A stretch of 50,280 nt of DNA from NCBI GenBank assembly GCA_017622925.1, contig JAGAQC010000061.1, positions 1 through 50,280 on the forward strand, given 5' to 3'. Both the position numbers and the translations under genes were made by a program. The DNA is from Ruminococcus sp. GTDB lineage: Bacteria; Bacillota; Clostridia; Oscillospirales; Ruminococcaceae. The notes under the pieces are model-generated. The model was given only the letters and a program-made list of their open reading frames with translations. It did not search any database and had not been told where the DNA came from. Position 1 is the first letter of the stretch. Every line of letters starts with the position of its first letter. Positions 24,397-33,081 of this stretch are shown one piece after another.

Positions 24397-24607
24397 CATA
24401 AGAGAATTTTGTTACCCTTTACTCTTGTCAGAGAAGTAACTCTTGGTGTTCGTTCTCGTGAATCGGACTGTGGAAATCATGGGGACTAACAATATCGAAC
24501 TAATTCGAGGATTTCCACAGCCCGATTCACGACAACAGAGATTCCAAAGGGGTCACCCCTTTGGCAGGGGGTGCAGGGGGACGGAGTCCCCCGCATAAGT
24601 TGCAGAC
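24387..24607 (+). repeat. Dispersed structured repeat R1, copy 3
   Basis: A 221-bp copy. Imperfect outer arms are 24387-24402 and 24593-24608. The GTAACTCTTGGTG block is at 24437-24449. The inner inverted repeat is 24457-24478 with 24510-24531 (21 of 22 pairs). The conserved tail starts at 24531 with the CCAAAGGGG hairpin and GGGGGAC/GTCCCCC. Compared with copy 1 the inner stem differs at two pairs, and both are compensated on the other arm. It abuts the icd stop codon at 24611. Confidence 0.8.
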
Positions 24608-24610
24608 GGT

Positions 24611-25822
24611 TTAAATAAGCTTATCGAGATTTTTTCTGATCTCCTCAAGGAATGTCTTGGAATCGACCTTTTTCTTGTTTTCAAGCTTTGAGATGAGATA
24701 CAGATCGCCTGTCATAACGCCGTTTTCGATAGTCTGAATCGTTGCCTTTTCAAGCTTATCCGCAAATTCGCAAAGCTCGGGAGTTCCGTCAAGCTCTCCT
24801 CTTTTGCGGAGTGCGCCCGACCATGCAAAAATGGTTGCAACGGAGTTTGTGGAGGTCTCCTCGCCTTTGAGGTACTTGTAATAGTGACGCTGAACAGTGC
24901 CGTGAGCCGCTTCGTATTCGTAAATTCCGTCGGGAGAAACAAGAACGGAGGTCATCATAGCAAGCGAACCGTATGCCGTTGAGACCATATCGGACATTAC
25001 GTCGCCGTCATAGTTTTTGCATGCCCAGATATAGCCGCCGTTGGAACGTATAACACGAGCGACCGCGTCGTCGATAAGCGTATAGAAATACTCGATACCG
25101 GCAGCTTCATATTTTTCCTTATACTCGTTTTCGTATATCTCTGCAAAAATGTCCTTGAAACGGTGGTCGTACTTCTTGGAAATAGTGTCCTTTGTGGCGA
25201 ACCATACGTCTTGTTTCAGGTCAAGACCGTAGTTAAGACACGCTCTTGCAAAGCCTGCAATGGAGTTGTCGAGATTGTGAAGTCCCTGAATGATACCGTC
25301 CGATTTTGCAAAATCATGGATAAGCTCACGAGTTTCGTTTCCGTTCTCGTCCGTAACTACCAGTTCAGCCTTGCAGCCCTTTTCAACTCGCATTTCGGTA
25401 TTTTTGTATACGTCGCCGTAAGCGTGACGGGCGATAGTTATGGGTTTTGTCCATGTAGGAATGTACGGCTCGATTCCCTTAACGATAATGGGCGTTCTGA
25501 AAACTGTTCCGTCAAGAGCCGCTCTGATAGTGCCGTTGGGAGATTTCCACATCTGAGTAAGATTGTACTCGGGCATTCTTGCGGCGTTTGGCGTAATGGT
25601 CGCGCACTTTACGGCAACGCCGTATTTTTTTGTAGCCTCTGCGGAATCTATAGTGACCTGATCCTTGGTTTCCTCACGGTGCTGAAGTCCGAGGTCGTAG
25701 TATTCCGTGTTAAGTTCAACATATGGTTCAAGAAGAATTTCCTTTATCCACTGCCAGAGGATTCGGGTCATTTCATCTCCGTCCATTTCCACAAGGGGCG
25801 TTTTCATAGTAATTTTTGCCAT
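24611..25822 (-). CDS. icd: NADP-dependent isocitrate dehydrogenase
   Basis: The 403-residue enzyme converts isocitrate to 2-oxoglutarate with NADPH production. It is the eukaryote-like homodimeric subfamily, shown by [15 protein letters not shown] near the start, [30 protein letters not shown], and the NADP-site [16 protein letters not shown]. With aconitase 3 kb further along the same strand it provides carbon for glutamate. The start at 25822 has GGAGG nine bases before it. It lies 56 bp after two small genes and could be read from their promoter. Confidence 0.96.
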   Translation of the reverse strand: MAKITMKTPLVEMDGDEMTRILWQWIKEILLEPYVELNTEYYDLGLQHREETKDQVTIDSAEATKKYGVAVKCATITPNAARMPEYNLTQMWKSPNGTIRAALDGTVFRTPIIVKGIEPYIPTWTKPITIARHAYGDVYKNTEMRVEKGCKAELVVTDENGNETRELIHDFAKSDGIIQGLHNLDNSIAGFARACLNYGLDLKQDVWFATKDTISKKYDHRFKDIFAEIYENEYKEKYEAAGIEYFYTLIDDAVARVIRSNGGYIWACKNYDGDVMSDMVSTAYGSLAMMTSVLVSPDGIYEYEAAHGTVQRHYYKYLKGEETSTNSVATIFAWSGALRKRGELDGTPELCEFADKLEKATIQTIENGVMTGDLYLISKLENKKKVDSKTFLEEIRKNLDKLI

Positions 25823-25878
25823 TGGTTTGTACCTCCGTAAATAAGTTATCCGTCTGCTTTTCTCCATTAACTGTTATA

Positions 25879-26079
25879 CTAATTGCCGAATCTCTCATTC
25901 CAACAATCAATACACATTGTTACACCATTTTCTTCAACCATAAAAGTTGCTAAATATTCCCCGCCACATTTAGGACAAGTGTAGAAAATATGACCAGGTG
26001 AATCTGAATATGTATGCTGTTCTAAGCTGTCATAATCAACGTTTTCATCATAAATAACATCTTTTTCTTTTTTACTCAT
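25879..26079 (-). CDS. Small zinc-ribbon protein
   Basis: A 66-residue acidic protein with a CPKCG...CIDC zinc ribbon (about residues 35-59) after a charged N-terminus. It has GGAGG at the ideal distance and lies 13 bp after the next gene of the pair, so it is translated. Function unknown. It is AT-richer than its neighbours, which suggests recent acquisition. Confidence 0.65.
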   Translation of the reverse strand: MSKKEKDVIYDENVDYDSLEQHTYSDSPGHIFYTCPKCGGEYLATFMVEENGVTMCIDCWNERFGN

Positions 26080-26092
26080 TTTAATTCCTCCG

Positions 26093-26467
26093 TCATTTTA
26101 GTTTGTAATTAGAGATTGAACTCAAAAACTTTAGAGAAACATAGTAAGGACTATTTTTATCTCCGATAATCTCTATTAGTCCCACGTTTCCATCGGTTTC
26201 TAAGACTTTGAACTCATCTTTTTCATTAAAGCGAAGTCCTTCATTACTGAATCCCCCTTTATTAACTGTATAAACTATTGCAGCGTCAGCTAACTGTTTT
26301 TTCTTTTTATGTTTAGTATCAATCTTTTTTTTCAGTTTAGTACAAACATGAACAACTCCACCTCCGATAAAAGCACCAAAACCCAAGAGCAAACCTATTA
26401 AATTCTTAGGTCCTCCAACTTTTTTTGCAAATGTAGTTAAAATTTGATACCAACCAAGATTTCCCAT
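26093..26467 (-). CDS. Hypothetical membrane protein with one anchor and an SH3-like tail
   Basis: The 124-residue protein has a hydrophobic segment at about 21-42 (IGLLLGFGAFIGGGVVHV), then a lysine-rich stretch (44-58), then a compact beta-rich domain (about 65-120) that looks SH3-like. AGGAGG precedes the ATG by about seven bases. I do not recognise a family. It forms a pair with the zinc-ribbon gene in a 0.6-kb AT-rich island, with a long inverted repeat upstream. Confidence 0.6.
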   Translation of the reverse strand: MGNLGWYQILTTFAKKVGGPKNLIGLLLGFGAFIGGGVVHVCTKLKKKIDTKHKKKKQLADAAIVYTVNKGGFSNEGLRFNEKDEFKVLETDGNVGLIEIIGDKNSPYYVSLKFLSSISNYKLK

Positions 26468-26505
26468 TATATTCCTCCTAAATTGTCAATTTTAAAAGGG
26501 TAAAA

Positions 26506-26671
26506 ATCCCGACTTGCAGATGTATCATAAATCATTGAAATATGACATATTTACAATATATAGCTTGCATTTTATGTAATTTTTGAAAAATAAAAATATC
26601 ATTTTCGCTGTTTATACTGATTTCAGGTGCATAAACACGATGTTTCTATGACCCATGTGCAAGTCGGGGCT
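26506..26671. repeat. Inverted repeat flanking the promoter region of the AT-rich gene pair
   Basis: The arms ATCCCGACTTGCAGATG (26506-26522) and CATGTGCAAGTCGGGGCT (26654-26671) match at about 15 of 18 positions. The 131 bp between are very AT-rich. It could be a short palindromic insertion or the terminator of the gene that ends at 26697. Confidence 0.5.
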
Positions 26672-26696
26672 TAAAGGTAGTGTATATATTGGTTTG

Positions 26697-27062
26697 TCAT
26701 TGCATTAAACAGGCAATAACAAAAATAAAACAATAAAACAGAACTATAATGATATTTCTGATAACGGCTGATCGCAGGTTCATTCCGCCGAATACGGTAT
26801 ATTCAAGCGTTCCGACTGCGACGGCGAACAGTGTACCCGATATAAGATACGGCGCAATACCCGAAAGTCCGAGCAGTCTCGCAAACGCAAGTCCTACAAC
26901 AAAGCCGATAAGGTTCGGCAGGGCGACTTTCGTAAGTCCGCCGCCTTGTCGGGGTCTTCTTGCGCCCATATCTTTTGCCGACTGATTTATGCGTCCCTGT
27001 TCTGTATCAACGTCAACCGAAATATCATGTATAGTTTCTTTTATGTCATTCCATAATCCCAT
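26697..27062 (-). CDS. Small membrane protein, unknown function
   Basis: The 121-residue protein has a hydrophilic N-terminus (1-45) and three hydrophobic segments (about 49-65, 69-88 and 97-119). AGGTGA precedes the start by about seven bases. It is the last gene of a coupled unit traX-(27071..27292)-this gene, with an 8-bp gap. No family recognised. Confidence 0.6.
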   Translation of the reverse strand: MGLWNDIKETIHDISVDVDTEQGRINQSAKDMGARRPRQGGGLTKVALPNLIGFVVGLAFARLLGLSGIAPYLISGTLFAVAVGTLEYTVFGGMNLRSAVIRNIIIVLFYCFIFVIACLMQ

Positions 27063-27070
27063 AATTTCAC

Positions 27071-27292
27071 CTATCTCATAATAGGAACGATCAGCGAAAT
27101 GAGAAATCCTACAAGCATTATCACTCCGACTGTATCGGTCACTTTCTGAAATTTAGTCCAACTGCCGCTTTTTATATGTCTGAATACGTTTATCCCCCAG
27201 AACGCAAGCATCAATACGGTAAGAAATATTAAAATTCTTATCAGACCGTCTGCGTTTTCGGGCAGTTTTGGAGCAGTCATCAGCGTTCTCAT
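27071..27292 (-). CDS. Small two-helix membrane protein coupled to traX
   Basis: The 73-residue protein has two hydrophobic segments (about 20-38 and 53-71). The start at 27292 is chosen because its ATG overlaps the traX stop (ATGA), a classic coupling. The longer frame to 27358 would lie inside traX. No family recognised. Confidence 0.55.
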   Translation of the reverse strand: MRTLMTAPKLPENADGLIRILIFLTVLMLAFWGINVFRHIKSGSWTKFQKVTDTVGVIMLVGFLISLIVPIMR

Positions 27293-28052
27293 GAATATTT
27301 CCAATTGACATACCCGAGAAGCAGCAAATGCAGCGGATAAAATACATAGAATACCCACTTAGTATACTTGCCGCCGCCCTTTTCGCCGTTATACAGCAGA
27401 AGAAGCGGAACTGGGAGAAATACTCCGAGAACGTAGAAGTTCGACGCAAAAATCGACGGATCTCTAAGTGTTATTTTGATAAGCGGCAGCAGCTTGAATA
27501 CGGCTGCCGCATCGCTGTAGGCGATAAGCTGGGTTTTCTTATTTTCCCTTGCAAGGTCGAAAACAACGGTATATATCACTGCTTCCGCGCCCCAGTCGCA
27601 CTTTTGAGCCGCATATGCTATCAAAAGCAGCAGGGGCAGTTTAAAGCCGAGTTTGATTTTATCAAAATGAATAACATGAACTGCAAGCAGACACAGAAAA
27701 GCGTTGTTATCATGCTTTCACGGCAGTTGGCAAGAAAGCCGCCGCTAAACGCAAAAGCAAATGCAAAGTGGGAAATGACTGCAAAAACCGCCAAACGTGA
27801 AAAATACTTTTTCAGATTTCGCGTATAATGATAGCCCTCCGAAATAAAGAAACACATTATCGGAGCAGTCAGACGTCCCGCAAACCTCATACAGGCATAA
27901 AGCGGTTTGTCCGAAGGGATAAACAGTACGGCAATGTGGTCGATAAGCATAGCGAGAATAGCTATATATTTCAGATCAGAACCTGTAATGCCTTTTTTAT
28001 TTTTCATATCGGGATACCTGTTTTTTCTTTTTTCTTTTGCGTAGTTCTGCAT
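27289..28052 (-). pseudogene. traX: TraX-family membrane acetyltransferase, interrupted by a frameshift
   Basis: Two frames together give one TraX-like protein. The first (28052 to 27621) has TGSDLKYIAILAMLIDHIA, MRFAGRLTAPIMCFFISEG and YHYTRNLKKYFSRLAVFA. The second (open from about 27712, ending at 27289) continues with LCLLAVHVIHFDKIKLGFKL, DWGAEAVIYTV and the final YPLHLLLLGYV. Joining needs one extra base near the run at 27696-27701 (GAAAAG on the plus strand), after the ACG CTT TTC codons. TraX proteins are polytopic membrane proteins; the F-plasmid member acetylates pilin, while chromosomal ones are of unknown role. It could be a true pseudogene, a sequencing error in the A/T run, or slippage. 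Confidence 0.8.
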
Positions 28053-28120
28053 CTGATCATAACCTTTAGAAAGGCTTCGGCGAAATCGTCGATCATCAGT
28101 TTAAGAAGTCCGCTGATTTA

Positions 28121-30058
28121 TTACTTCATGCTTTCTCTTGTGTAGTCGAGCAGTCCGCCTGCAAGGATAATATCCTTTGTACGACCCGAAAGCTCGCAGA
28201 GTACGGGAATTTCCGCGCCGTTTGTCTTGTCGGTTATGATAAGCTCTGATTTTCCCTCAGCAACGGCTTTTCTAACGTCTGCAAGGAGAAGCTCGTCGCC
28301 CTCGTTGATCTTATCGTAGTCAGCCTCGTTTACGAAGGTAAGGGGGAGGATTCCGGCATTTATAAGGTTTGCGCGGTGAATACGGGCAAATGATTTAACG
28401 AGAACGGCTTTAACTCCGAGGTAAAGCGGAGCAAGCGCAGCGTGTTCTCTCGAACTGCCCTGACCGTAGTTTGAACCGCCTACGATGATGCTCTTGCCGA
28501 GTCTTTCCGCTCTTTTGGGGAAGCTTTCGTCGCATACCGCAAAGCAGTATTGGGAAATTTTCGGAACGTTTGAACGGAGGGGAAGTATCTTAGCTCCGGC
28601 AGGCATAATGTGGTCGGTAGTGATATTATCGCCGACTTTGAGAGATACGGGAGCATCGATAGTTTCGAGGAGGGGAGCGGTCTCGGGATAGGGCTTGATG
28701 TTCGGTCCGCGAAGTATCTCAACGCTGTCCATTTCCTCAACAGGAGCAGGAGGAACGACCATATTATCGTTGATACTGAACTCCTCGGGGAGCTTGAATT
28801 CAGGCATATCGCCTATTTCTCTCGGGTCTGTCAGGAAACCGTTTACAGCGGAAATAGCAGCCATTTCGGGCGATACGAGGTAGATCTGTCCGTCCTTTGT
28901 TCCCGAACGACCCTCGAAGTTTCTGTTGAAGGTACGCAGGGAAATACCCTTGGAATTGGGCGACTGACCCATACCGATACAAGGACCGCATGCGCTTTCA
29001 AGTATTCTTGCTCCTGCTGCGATAAGCGTTGCAAGCGCGCCGTTCTCAGCCATCATGTTGAGAACCTGCTTAGAGCCGGGAGCGATAGCAAGCGAAACGT
29101 CGGGGTGAACTGTCTTGCCCTTTAAGATGTAAGCGACTTTAAGCATATCGAGAAGCGAGGAGTTCGTACATGAACCGATACAAACCTGATCTATTTTGAG
29201 CTTTCCAATTTCCTCAACGCTCTTTACGTTGTCGGGAGAATGAGGACAAGCAGCAAGGGGAACAAGCTCGCTGAGGTCGATGTTAAGTTCTTCATCGTAA
29301 ACAGCGTCCTCGTCGGCGGCAAGCGGAACCCAGACTTCCTCACGCTTCTGAGCCTTGAGGAACTGCTTTGTGATCTCGTCGGACGGGAAGATAGAAGTTG
29401 TCGCGCCGAGTTCTGCGCCCATGTTTGTAATGGTAGCTCTTTCGGGGACGGAAAGGGTCTTAACGCCCTCGCCCACATACTCGATGACCTTGCCAACACC
29501 GCCCTTAACGGACATTCTTCTGAGGACTTCAAGTATAACGTCCTTTGCGGATACCCACGGACGGAGGTTTCCCGTAAGGTTGACCTTGACAACTTTCGGG
29601 CAGGTTATGTAATATGCGCCGCCGCCCATAGCAACGGCAACGTCAAGTCCGCCTGCGCCAATGGCTATCATGCCGATACCGCCGCCTGTGGGAGTATGGC
29701 TGTCTGAGCCGATAAGTGTCTTGCCGGGAATGCCGAAGCGTTCAAGGTGAACCTGATGACAGATACCGTTTCCGGGGCGTGAGAAGTAGATACCGTGCTT
29801 TTTGGCGGCTGAAGCGATGAAGCGGTGGTCGTCGGCGTTTTCAAAGCCGCTCTGGAGCGTATTGTGGTCGATATAAGCAACTGAACGCTCAGTTTTGACT
29901 CTCGGAACGCCCATAGCCTCAAATTCAAGGTAAGCCATAGTACCCGTAGCGTCCTGCGTCAAGGTCTGGTCGATCTTAATGCCGATCTCCTGACCTTTGA
30001 CATATTCTCCGTCAACGAGATGAGCCTTCAAAATTTTTTCAGTAAGTGTTAAACCCAT
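28121..30058 (-). CDS. acn: Aconitate hydratase (clostridial/archaeal short type)
   Basis: The 645-residue enzyme converts citrate to isocitrate via cis-aconitate with a [4Fe-4S] cluster. Cluster cysteines are visible in GSCTNSS (about residue 298) and ESACGPCIGMG (about 358-368). SDSHTPTGGG and the swivel-domain motifs GSNYGQGSSREHAA and SFARIHRANLI are intact. It is shorter than AcnA/AcnB and resembles the 640-residue group near isopropylmalate dehydratases, but has both large and swivel domains in one chain. The ATG at 30058 has AAAGGA ten bases upstream. It has a strong promoter and works with icd in 2-oxoglutarate supply. Confidence 0.95.
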   Translation of the reverse strand: MGLTLTEKILKAHLVDGEYVKGQEIGIKIDQTLTQDATGTMAYLEFEAMGVPRVKTERSVAYIDHNTLQSGFENADDHRFIASAAKKHGIYFSRPGNGICHQVHLERFGIPGKTLIGSDSHTPTGGGIGMIAIGAGGLDVAVAMGGGAYYITCPKVVKVNLTGNLRPWVSAKDVILEVLRRMSVKGGVGKVIEYVGEGVKTLSVPERATITNMGAELGATTSIFPSDEITKQFLKAQKREEVWVPLAADEDAVYDEELNIDLSELVPLAACPHSPDNVKSVEEIGKLKIDQVCIGSCTNSSLLDMLKVAYILKGKTVHPDVSLAIAPGSKQVLNMMAENGALATLIAAGARILESACGPCIGMGQSPNSKGISLRTFNRNFEGRSGTKDGQIYLVSPEMAAISAVNGFLTDPREIGDMPEFKLPEEFSINDNMVVPPAPVEEMDSVEILRGPNIKPYPETAPLLETIDAPVSLKVGDNITTDHIMPAGAKILPLRSNVPKISQYCFAVCDESFPKRAERLGKSIIVGGSNYGQGSSREHAALAPLYLGVKAVLVKSFARIHRANLINAGILPLTFVNEADYDKINEGDELLLADVRKAVAEGKSELIITDKTNGAEIPVLCELSGRTKDIILAGGLLDYTRESMK

Positions 30059-30089
30059 TTTGATCATTCCTTTCGGTATTGATAATTAT

Positions 30090-30118
30090 ATTTTACACTA
30101 TTTCAAAAAGTTTGTCAA
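30090..30118 (-). promoter_or_regulatory. Promoter of aconitase
   Basis: On the minus strand -35 TTGACA (30113-30118), 17 bp, and -10 TAAAAT (30090-30095). Confidence 0.8.
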
Positions 30119-30164
30119 GAAATAAACAATGTAAAAATCGGATATGCTTTTTATATTTGTTAGC

Positions 30165-30200
30165 ACAGCAAAACAGTCCCGATTTCTCGGGACTGCTTTC
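30165..30200 (-). terminator. Terminator of the 168-residue membrane protein gene
   Basis: CAGTCCCGA (30174-30182) pairs perfectly with TCGGGACTG (30187-30195), and TTTT follows on the minus strand. A near-identical hairpin is at 30840-30861. Confidence 0.8.
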
Positions 30201-30208
30201 TTATAGCT

Positions 30209-30235
30209 ATTAGCCATTAGCCGTTAGCCATTAGC
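30209..30235. repeat. Short tandem heptamer repeat
   Basis: Almost four units of (A/G)TTAGCC: ATTAGCC, ATTAGCC, GTTAGCC, ATTAGC. It sits between the gene end at 30253 and its terminator. Confidence 0.8.
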
Positions 30236-30252
30236 TTATCGAACACCTATAG

Positions 30253-30759
30253 TTATTTGTATACATAATTTGGATTTTTAAGTTTGCGATTAATACAACA
30301 GAATTTTACAAGCACGCTGATAGTTGCGATTGAGCATAGCAAAACGAATATTCCCACGGTGACAACTCCGAAACAATCGTTTATCTTCTTCGCAAATGAA
30401 GACCAAAAATTATACTCGTTTCCGTTGCTGTGATAATTGCCCGACGGATTAATCAAATAACTTGCGATCCTCATTATGATGAGCGCAAAAGTCGGTATAT
30501 TCATAAACGATGATGTTATAATATATCCGATACACTCCCTGTCGCGCTGGCGGTATCGGCATTCAAAAACGATCAGTAAAATAATTGAAGCGATCGCACA
30601 GAAGAGCTGTTCGGCAAATGCAAATCCAAAAGAAAATATTGCCATATTAGCACCTTCGCTCAAAGCGAGGTTTGTAAGCAGACCGCTGATGACCATTGCA
30701 GGTGTAGAAGGTATCCACATAATAATTAGTGATATTGATATTGCGGTCGATTTTTTCAT
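30253..30759 (-). CDS. Hypothetical four-helix membrane protein
   Basis: The 168-residue protein has four hydrophobic segments (about 5-28, 38-65, 78-98 and 128-152), with a polar SGNYHSNGNEY loop before the last. AAAGGA lies about ten bases before the start, and a promoter is at 30782-30810. It is AT-richer than its neighbours and is framed by two almost identical terminator hairpins. No family recognised. Confidence 0.6.
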   Translation of the reverse strand: MKKSTAISISLIIMWIPSTPAMVISGLLTNLALSEGANMAIFSFGFAFAEQLFCAIASIILLIVFECRYRQRDRECIGYIITSSFMNIPTFALIIMRIASYLINPSGNYHSNGNEYNFWSSFAKKINDCFGVVTVGIFVLLCSIATISVLVKFCCINRKLKNPNYVYK

Positions 30760-30781
30760 AGAATCACCGTCCTTTGTTTAT

Positions 30782-30810
30782 ATTTTACATAATTTTCCGA
30801 TTACTGTCAA
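30782..30810 (-). promoter_or_regulatory. Promoter of the 168-residue membrane protein gene
   Basis: On the minus strand -35 TTGACA (30805-30810), 17 bp, and -10 TAAAAT (30782-30787). Confidence 0.75.
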
Positions 30811-30833
30811 TTGATATATTATTACAAATAATT

Positions 30834-30862
30834 ACAAAACAGCCCCGATTTCTCGGGACTGC
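30834..30862 (-). terminator. Terminator of the lon-engB-lysA operon
   Basis: CAGCCCCGA (30840-30848) pairs with TCGGGACTG (30853-30861) except at one position, with TTTT following on the minus strand. It lies 23 bp after the last gene of the operon. Confidence 0.75.
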
Positions 30863-30884
30863 TTGATAAAGTCATTAGACCTGT

Positions 30885-31175
30885 TCAATTATTTCTGTAA
30901 ACCCTCCACTCCGAATCAACGCTGTCTCTTTCCGCAAAACAGCCGAGAGGAAGTTCGTACAGTTCGCCTACAGAGTTATCAATACTGAAAATATCAAGGA
31001 GCGAGACAACTCTTGCGTCGTCCGTATCGTGAGATTTTCCGCATAGAAACTGCCACATACCGTCATCGCTGTCGTGGGAAACATAAAGGACAGGCTCGCC
31101 GTCCTCAACGATATGACGGCAGGCGATCACTGCGGTATCGGGAGCGTCATAAAAAGGATAATTATCATACATCAT
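30885..31175 (-). CDS. Small hypothetical protein coupled to lysA
   Basis: The 96-residue acidic soluble protein has the conserved-looking pattern ACRHIVEDGEPVLYVSHD, GMWQFLCGKSH and LYELPLGCFAERD, ending in W-x-V. I have seen such small proteins annotated as uncharacterised in Clostridia but cannot assign a family. Its ATG lies inside the end of lysA (11-bp overlap) without a clear ribosome site, so translation is probably coupled. Confidence 0.65.
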   Translation of the reverse strand: MMYDNYPFYDAPDTAVIACRHIVEDGEPVLYVSHDSDDGMWQFLCGKSHDTDDARVVSLLDIFSIDNSVGELYELPLGCFAERDSVDSEWRVYRNN

Positions 31176-32463
31176 TTCTGATTATGTCGTCGAGAGTCTC
31201 ACGCTTTACGGCAATACGGGATTCGCCGTTATTCACGAACACAACGGCAGGCTTTTGCAGTCTGTTGTAGTTTGAGGACATGGAGTAGTTATACGCACCC
31301 GTAGCGCATACAGCGATAATATCGCCTGATTCTGCGTGCTGGAGCGGCATATTTTCGCCGATAAGGTCGCCGCTTTCACAGCACTTTCCTGCGATAGTGA
31401 CCTTTTCCGTGCGTTCCTCGTTCGCCTTGTTTGCGACTATCGCTTCATATTCGGATTTGTAGAGGATATATCTCGGACTGTCCGCCATACTTCCGTCAAC
31501 GGAAACGTAAGTCCTTATATTGGGTATTTCCTTTCTTGCGCCGACGGTATACAGCGTAATTCCGGCAGGCGCGGCAATTGAACGTCCCGGCTCTATGTAA
31601 ATAAAGGGACGGGAAATATTCAGCTCCGCACATTGAGCCTCTACGACCTTTGCAACGCGTTCCATGAATACCTCGAAAGGCTGAGGGTCGTGTTCGTTAA
31701 GATATTTAATTCCGAATCCGCCGCCGAGATTCAGACCTTTTATTTCGTAGTTCAGTTCGTTTTTTAACTTTGCAATGAAGTTCAGCATGACCTTTGCCGC
31801 TTCCTCAAAGGGTTCGATATCGAATATCTGCGAACCGATATGACAGTGAAGTCCGTAAAGCTCCACGTTTTCGCATGATATAGCCTCTTTTACGGCTTCA
31901 TAGGCTTCTCCCGTTTCAAGAGCAAAGCCGAACTTGCTGTCTATCTGACCCGTCTTTACGAAATCGTGGGTATGAGCGTCTATGCCCGGCTTGATACGGA
32001 ACATGATATGCGGCTTTTTACCCTGCTCGGCAGCAATTTTTTCAAGGCGGTGCAGTTCGCTGATATTGTCAACGATAATGTGACCAACGCCGACTTCAAC
32101 AGCGTAATTAAGCTCCTCGTTTGTTTTGTTGTTGCCGTGGAATCCTATTTTGGACACGTCAAAGCCTGCTTTTACGGCGGTGTACAGTTCGCCTATTGAA
32201 ACGGCGTCCAGACCGAGACCCTCGCTTCCTACGATACGGCACATTTCCATACACGAAAGAGCCTTGCTTGCATAATGAACTCTGCCCTTATCGCCGTAAA
32301 ATTTCTTTATGCTCTCGTTGAAGCGGCGGCAGTTTTTACGCACAAGCTGCTCGTCCATGACGTAAAGCGGCGTACCGTATTTATTTGCCAGTTCTACGGT
32401 ATCAGCTCCGCCGATAGTAAGATGTCCGTTTTCATTAACGCTTAAATTTTCCGATACAAACAT
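31165..32463 (-). CDS. lysA: Diaminopimelate decarboxylase
   Basis: The 432-residue PLP enzyme converts meso-diaminopimelate to lysine. The PLP lysine is Lys67 in VHYASKALS. The HCHIGSQI, GGGFGI, EPGRSI and CCESGD motifs are in order, matching a fold-type III decarboxylase. AGGAGG precedes the start. It follows engB by 18 bp and belongs to the lon-engB-lysA transcript; no lysine riboswitch is present upstream. Confidence 0.96.
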   Translation of the reverse strand: MFVSENLSVNENGHLTIGGADTVELANKYGTPLYVMDEQLVRKNCRRFNESIKKFYGDKGRVHYASKALSCMEMCRIVGSEGLGLDAVSIGELYTAVKAGFDVSKIGFHGNNKTNEELNYAVEVGVGHIIVDNISELHRLEKIAAEQGKKPHIMFRIKPGIDAHTHDFVKTGQIDSKFGFALETGEAYEAVKEAISCENVELYGLHCHIGSQIFDIEPFEEAAKVMLNFIAKLKNELNYEIKGLNLGGGFGIKYLNEHDPQPFEVFMERVAKVVEAQCAELNISRPFIYIEPGRSIAAPAGITLYTVGARKEIPNIRTYVSVDGSMADSPRYILYKSEYEAIVANKANEERTEKVTIAGKCCESGDLIGENMPLQHAESGDIIAVCATGAYNYSMSSNYNRLQKPAVVFVNNGESRIAVKRETLDDIIRNDV

Positions 32464-32481
32464 AATATAACCTCCTGATGA

Positions 32482-33072
32482 TCAGTTCTCAGCAATTTCC
32501 TCAACTATCTCCCGAAGTTCGTCAACGCCCTCAAAGGTCATTGACGAAAACGGGACGACGTGTATATCCTCAAAGCAAGGTATTTCGGTCTTGAAAGCCT
32601 CCATACGCTTTTCCCTCTCAGTCTTTTTCAGCTTGTCCGCCTTTGTGAGGACAAGGACGAAAGGCGTTTCGGTGTCTATCAGATAATCTATCATCTTGAT
32701 GTCGTCCTTAGTGGGAGCGTGACGCATATCCACAAGCATAAATACAAGGCGTATATCCCTGTCGGAATTGAGGTAGCCGTCTATAAGCCCCGACCAACGT
32801 TTTATTTCGGACTTGCCGACCTTAGCGTAGCCGTAGCCGGGCAGGTCTGCAAAATAAATATTTTCCAGTCCGTAGAAATTTATGGTAGCCGTTTTTCCCG
32901 GAATGGAGCTTACTCTTGCAAGGTTCTTTCTGTTAAAAAGCTTATTTATAAGAGTAGACTTGCCAACGTTTGAGTGCCCTGCGAAAGCGATCTCAATGCG
33001 GTCGCAGGGCGGTATCTGGGAAAATGTGCCGTACGAGGCGATATATTCGGCTTTATTGTAATTAAGTTTCAT
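32482..33072 (-). CDS. engB: Ribosome-biogenesis GTP-binding protein EngB/YsxC
   Basis: The 196-residue GTPase assists assembly of the large ribosomal subunit. P-loop GHSNVGKST (about 32-40), the G2 threonine region PGKTATINF, G3 DLPGYG, G4 TKAD and G5 SSM are all present. It follows lon by 9 bp, the usual lon-engB order in Firmicutes. Confidence 0.96.
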   Translation of the reverse strand: MKLNYNKAEYIASYGTFSQIPPCDRIEIAFAGHSNVGKSTLINKLFNRKNLARVSSIPGKTATINFYGLENIYFADLPGYGYAKVGKSEIKRWSGLIDGYLNSDRDIRLVFMLVDMRHAPTKDDIKMIDYLIDTETPFVLVLTKADKLKKTEREKRMEAFKTEIPCFEDIHVVPFSSMTFEGVDELREIVEEIAEN

Positions 33073-33081
33073 AACTCCCCC

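Noticed and set aside
27153-27449. 98-codon minus-strand frame
   Set aside because: It overlaps traX and the small membrane gene in another frame and has no ribosome site.
32464-32481. Lysine riboswitch before lysA
   Set aside because: lysA starts 18 bp after engB inside an operon; there is no leader.
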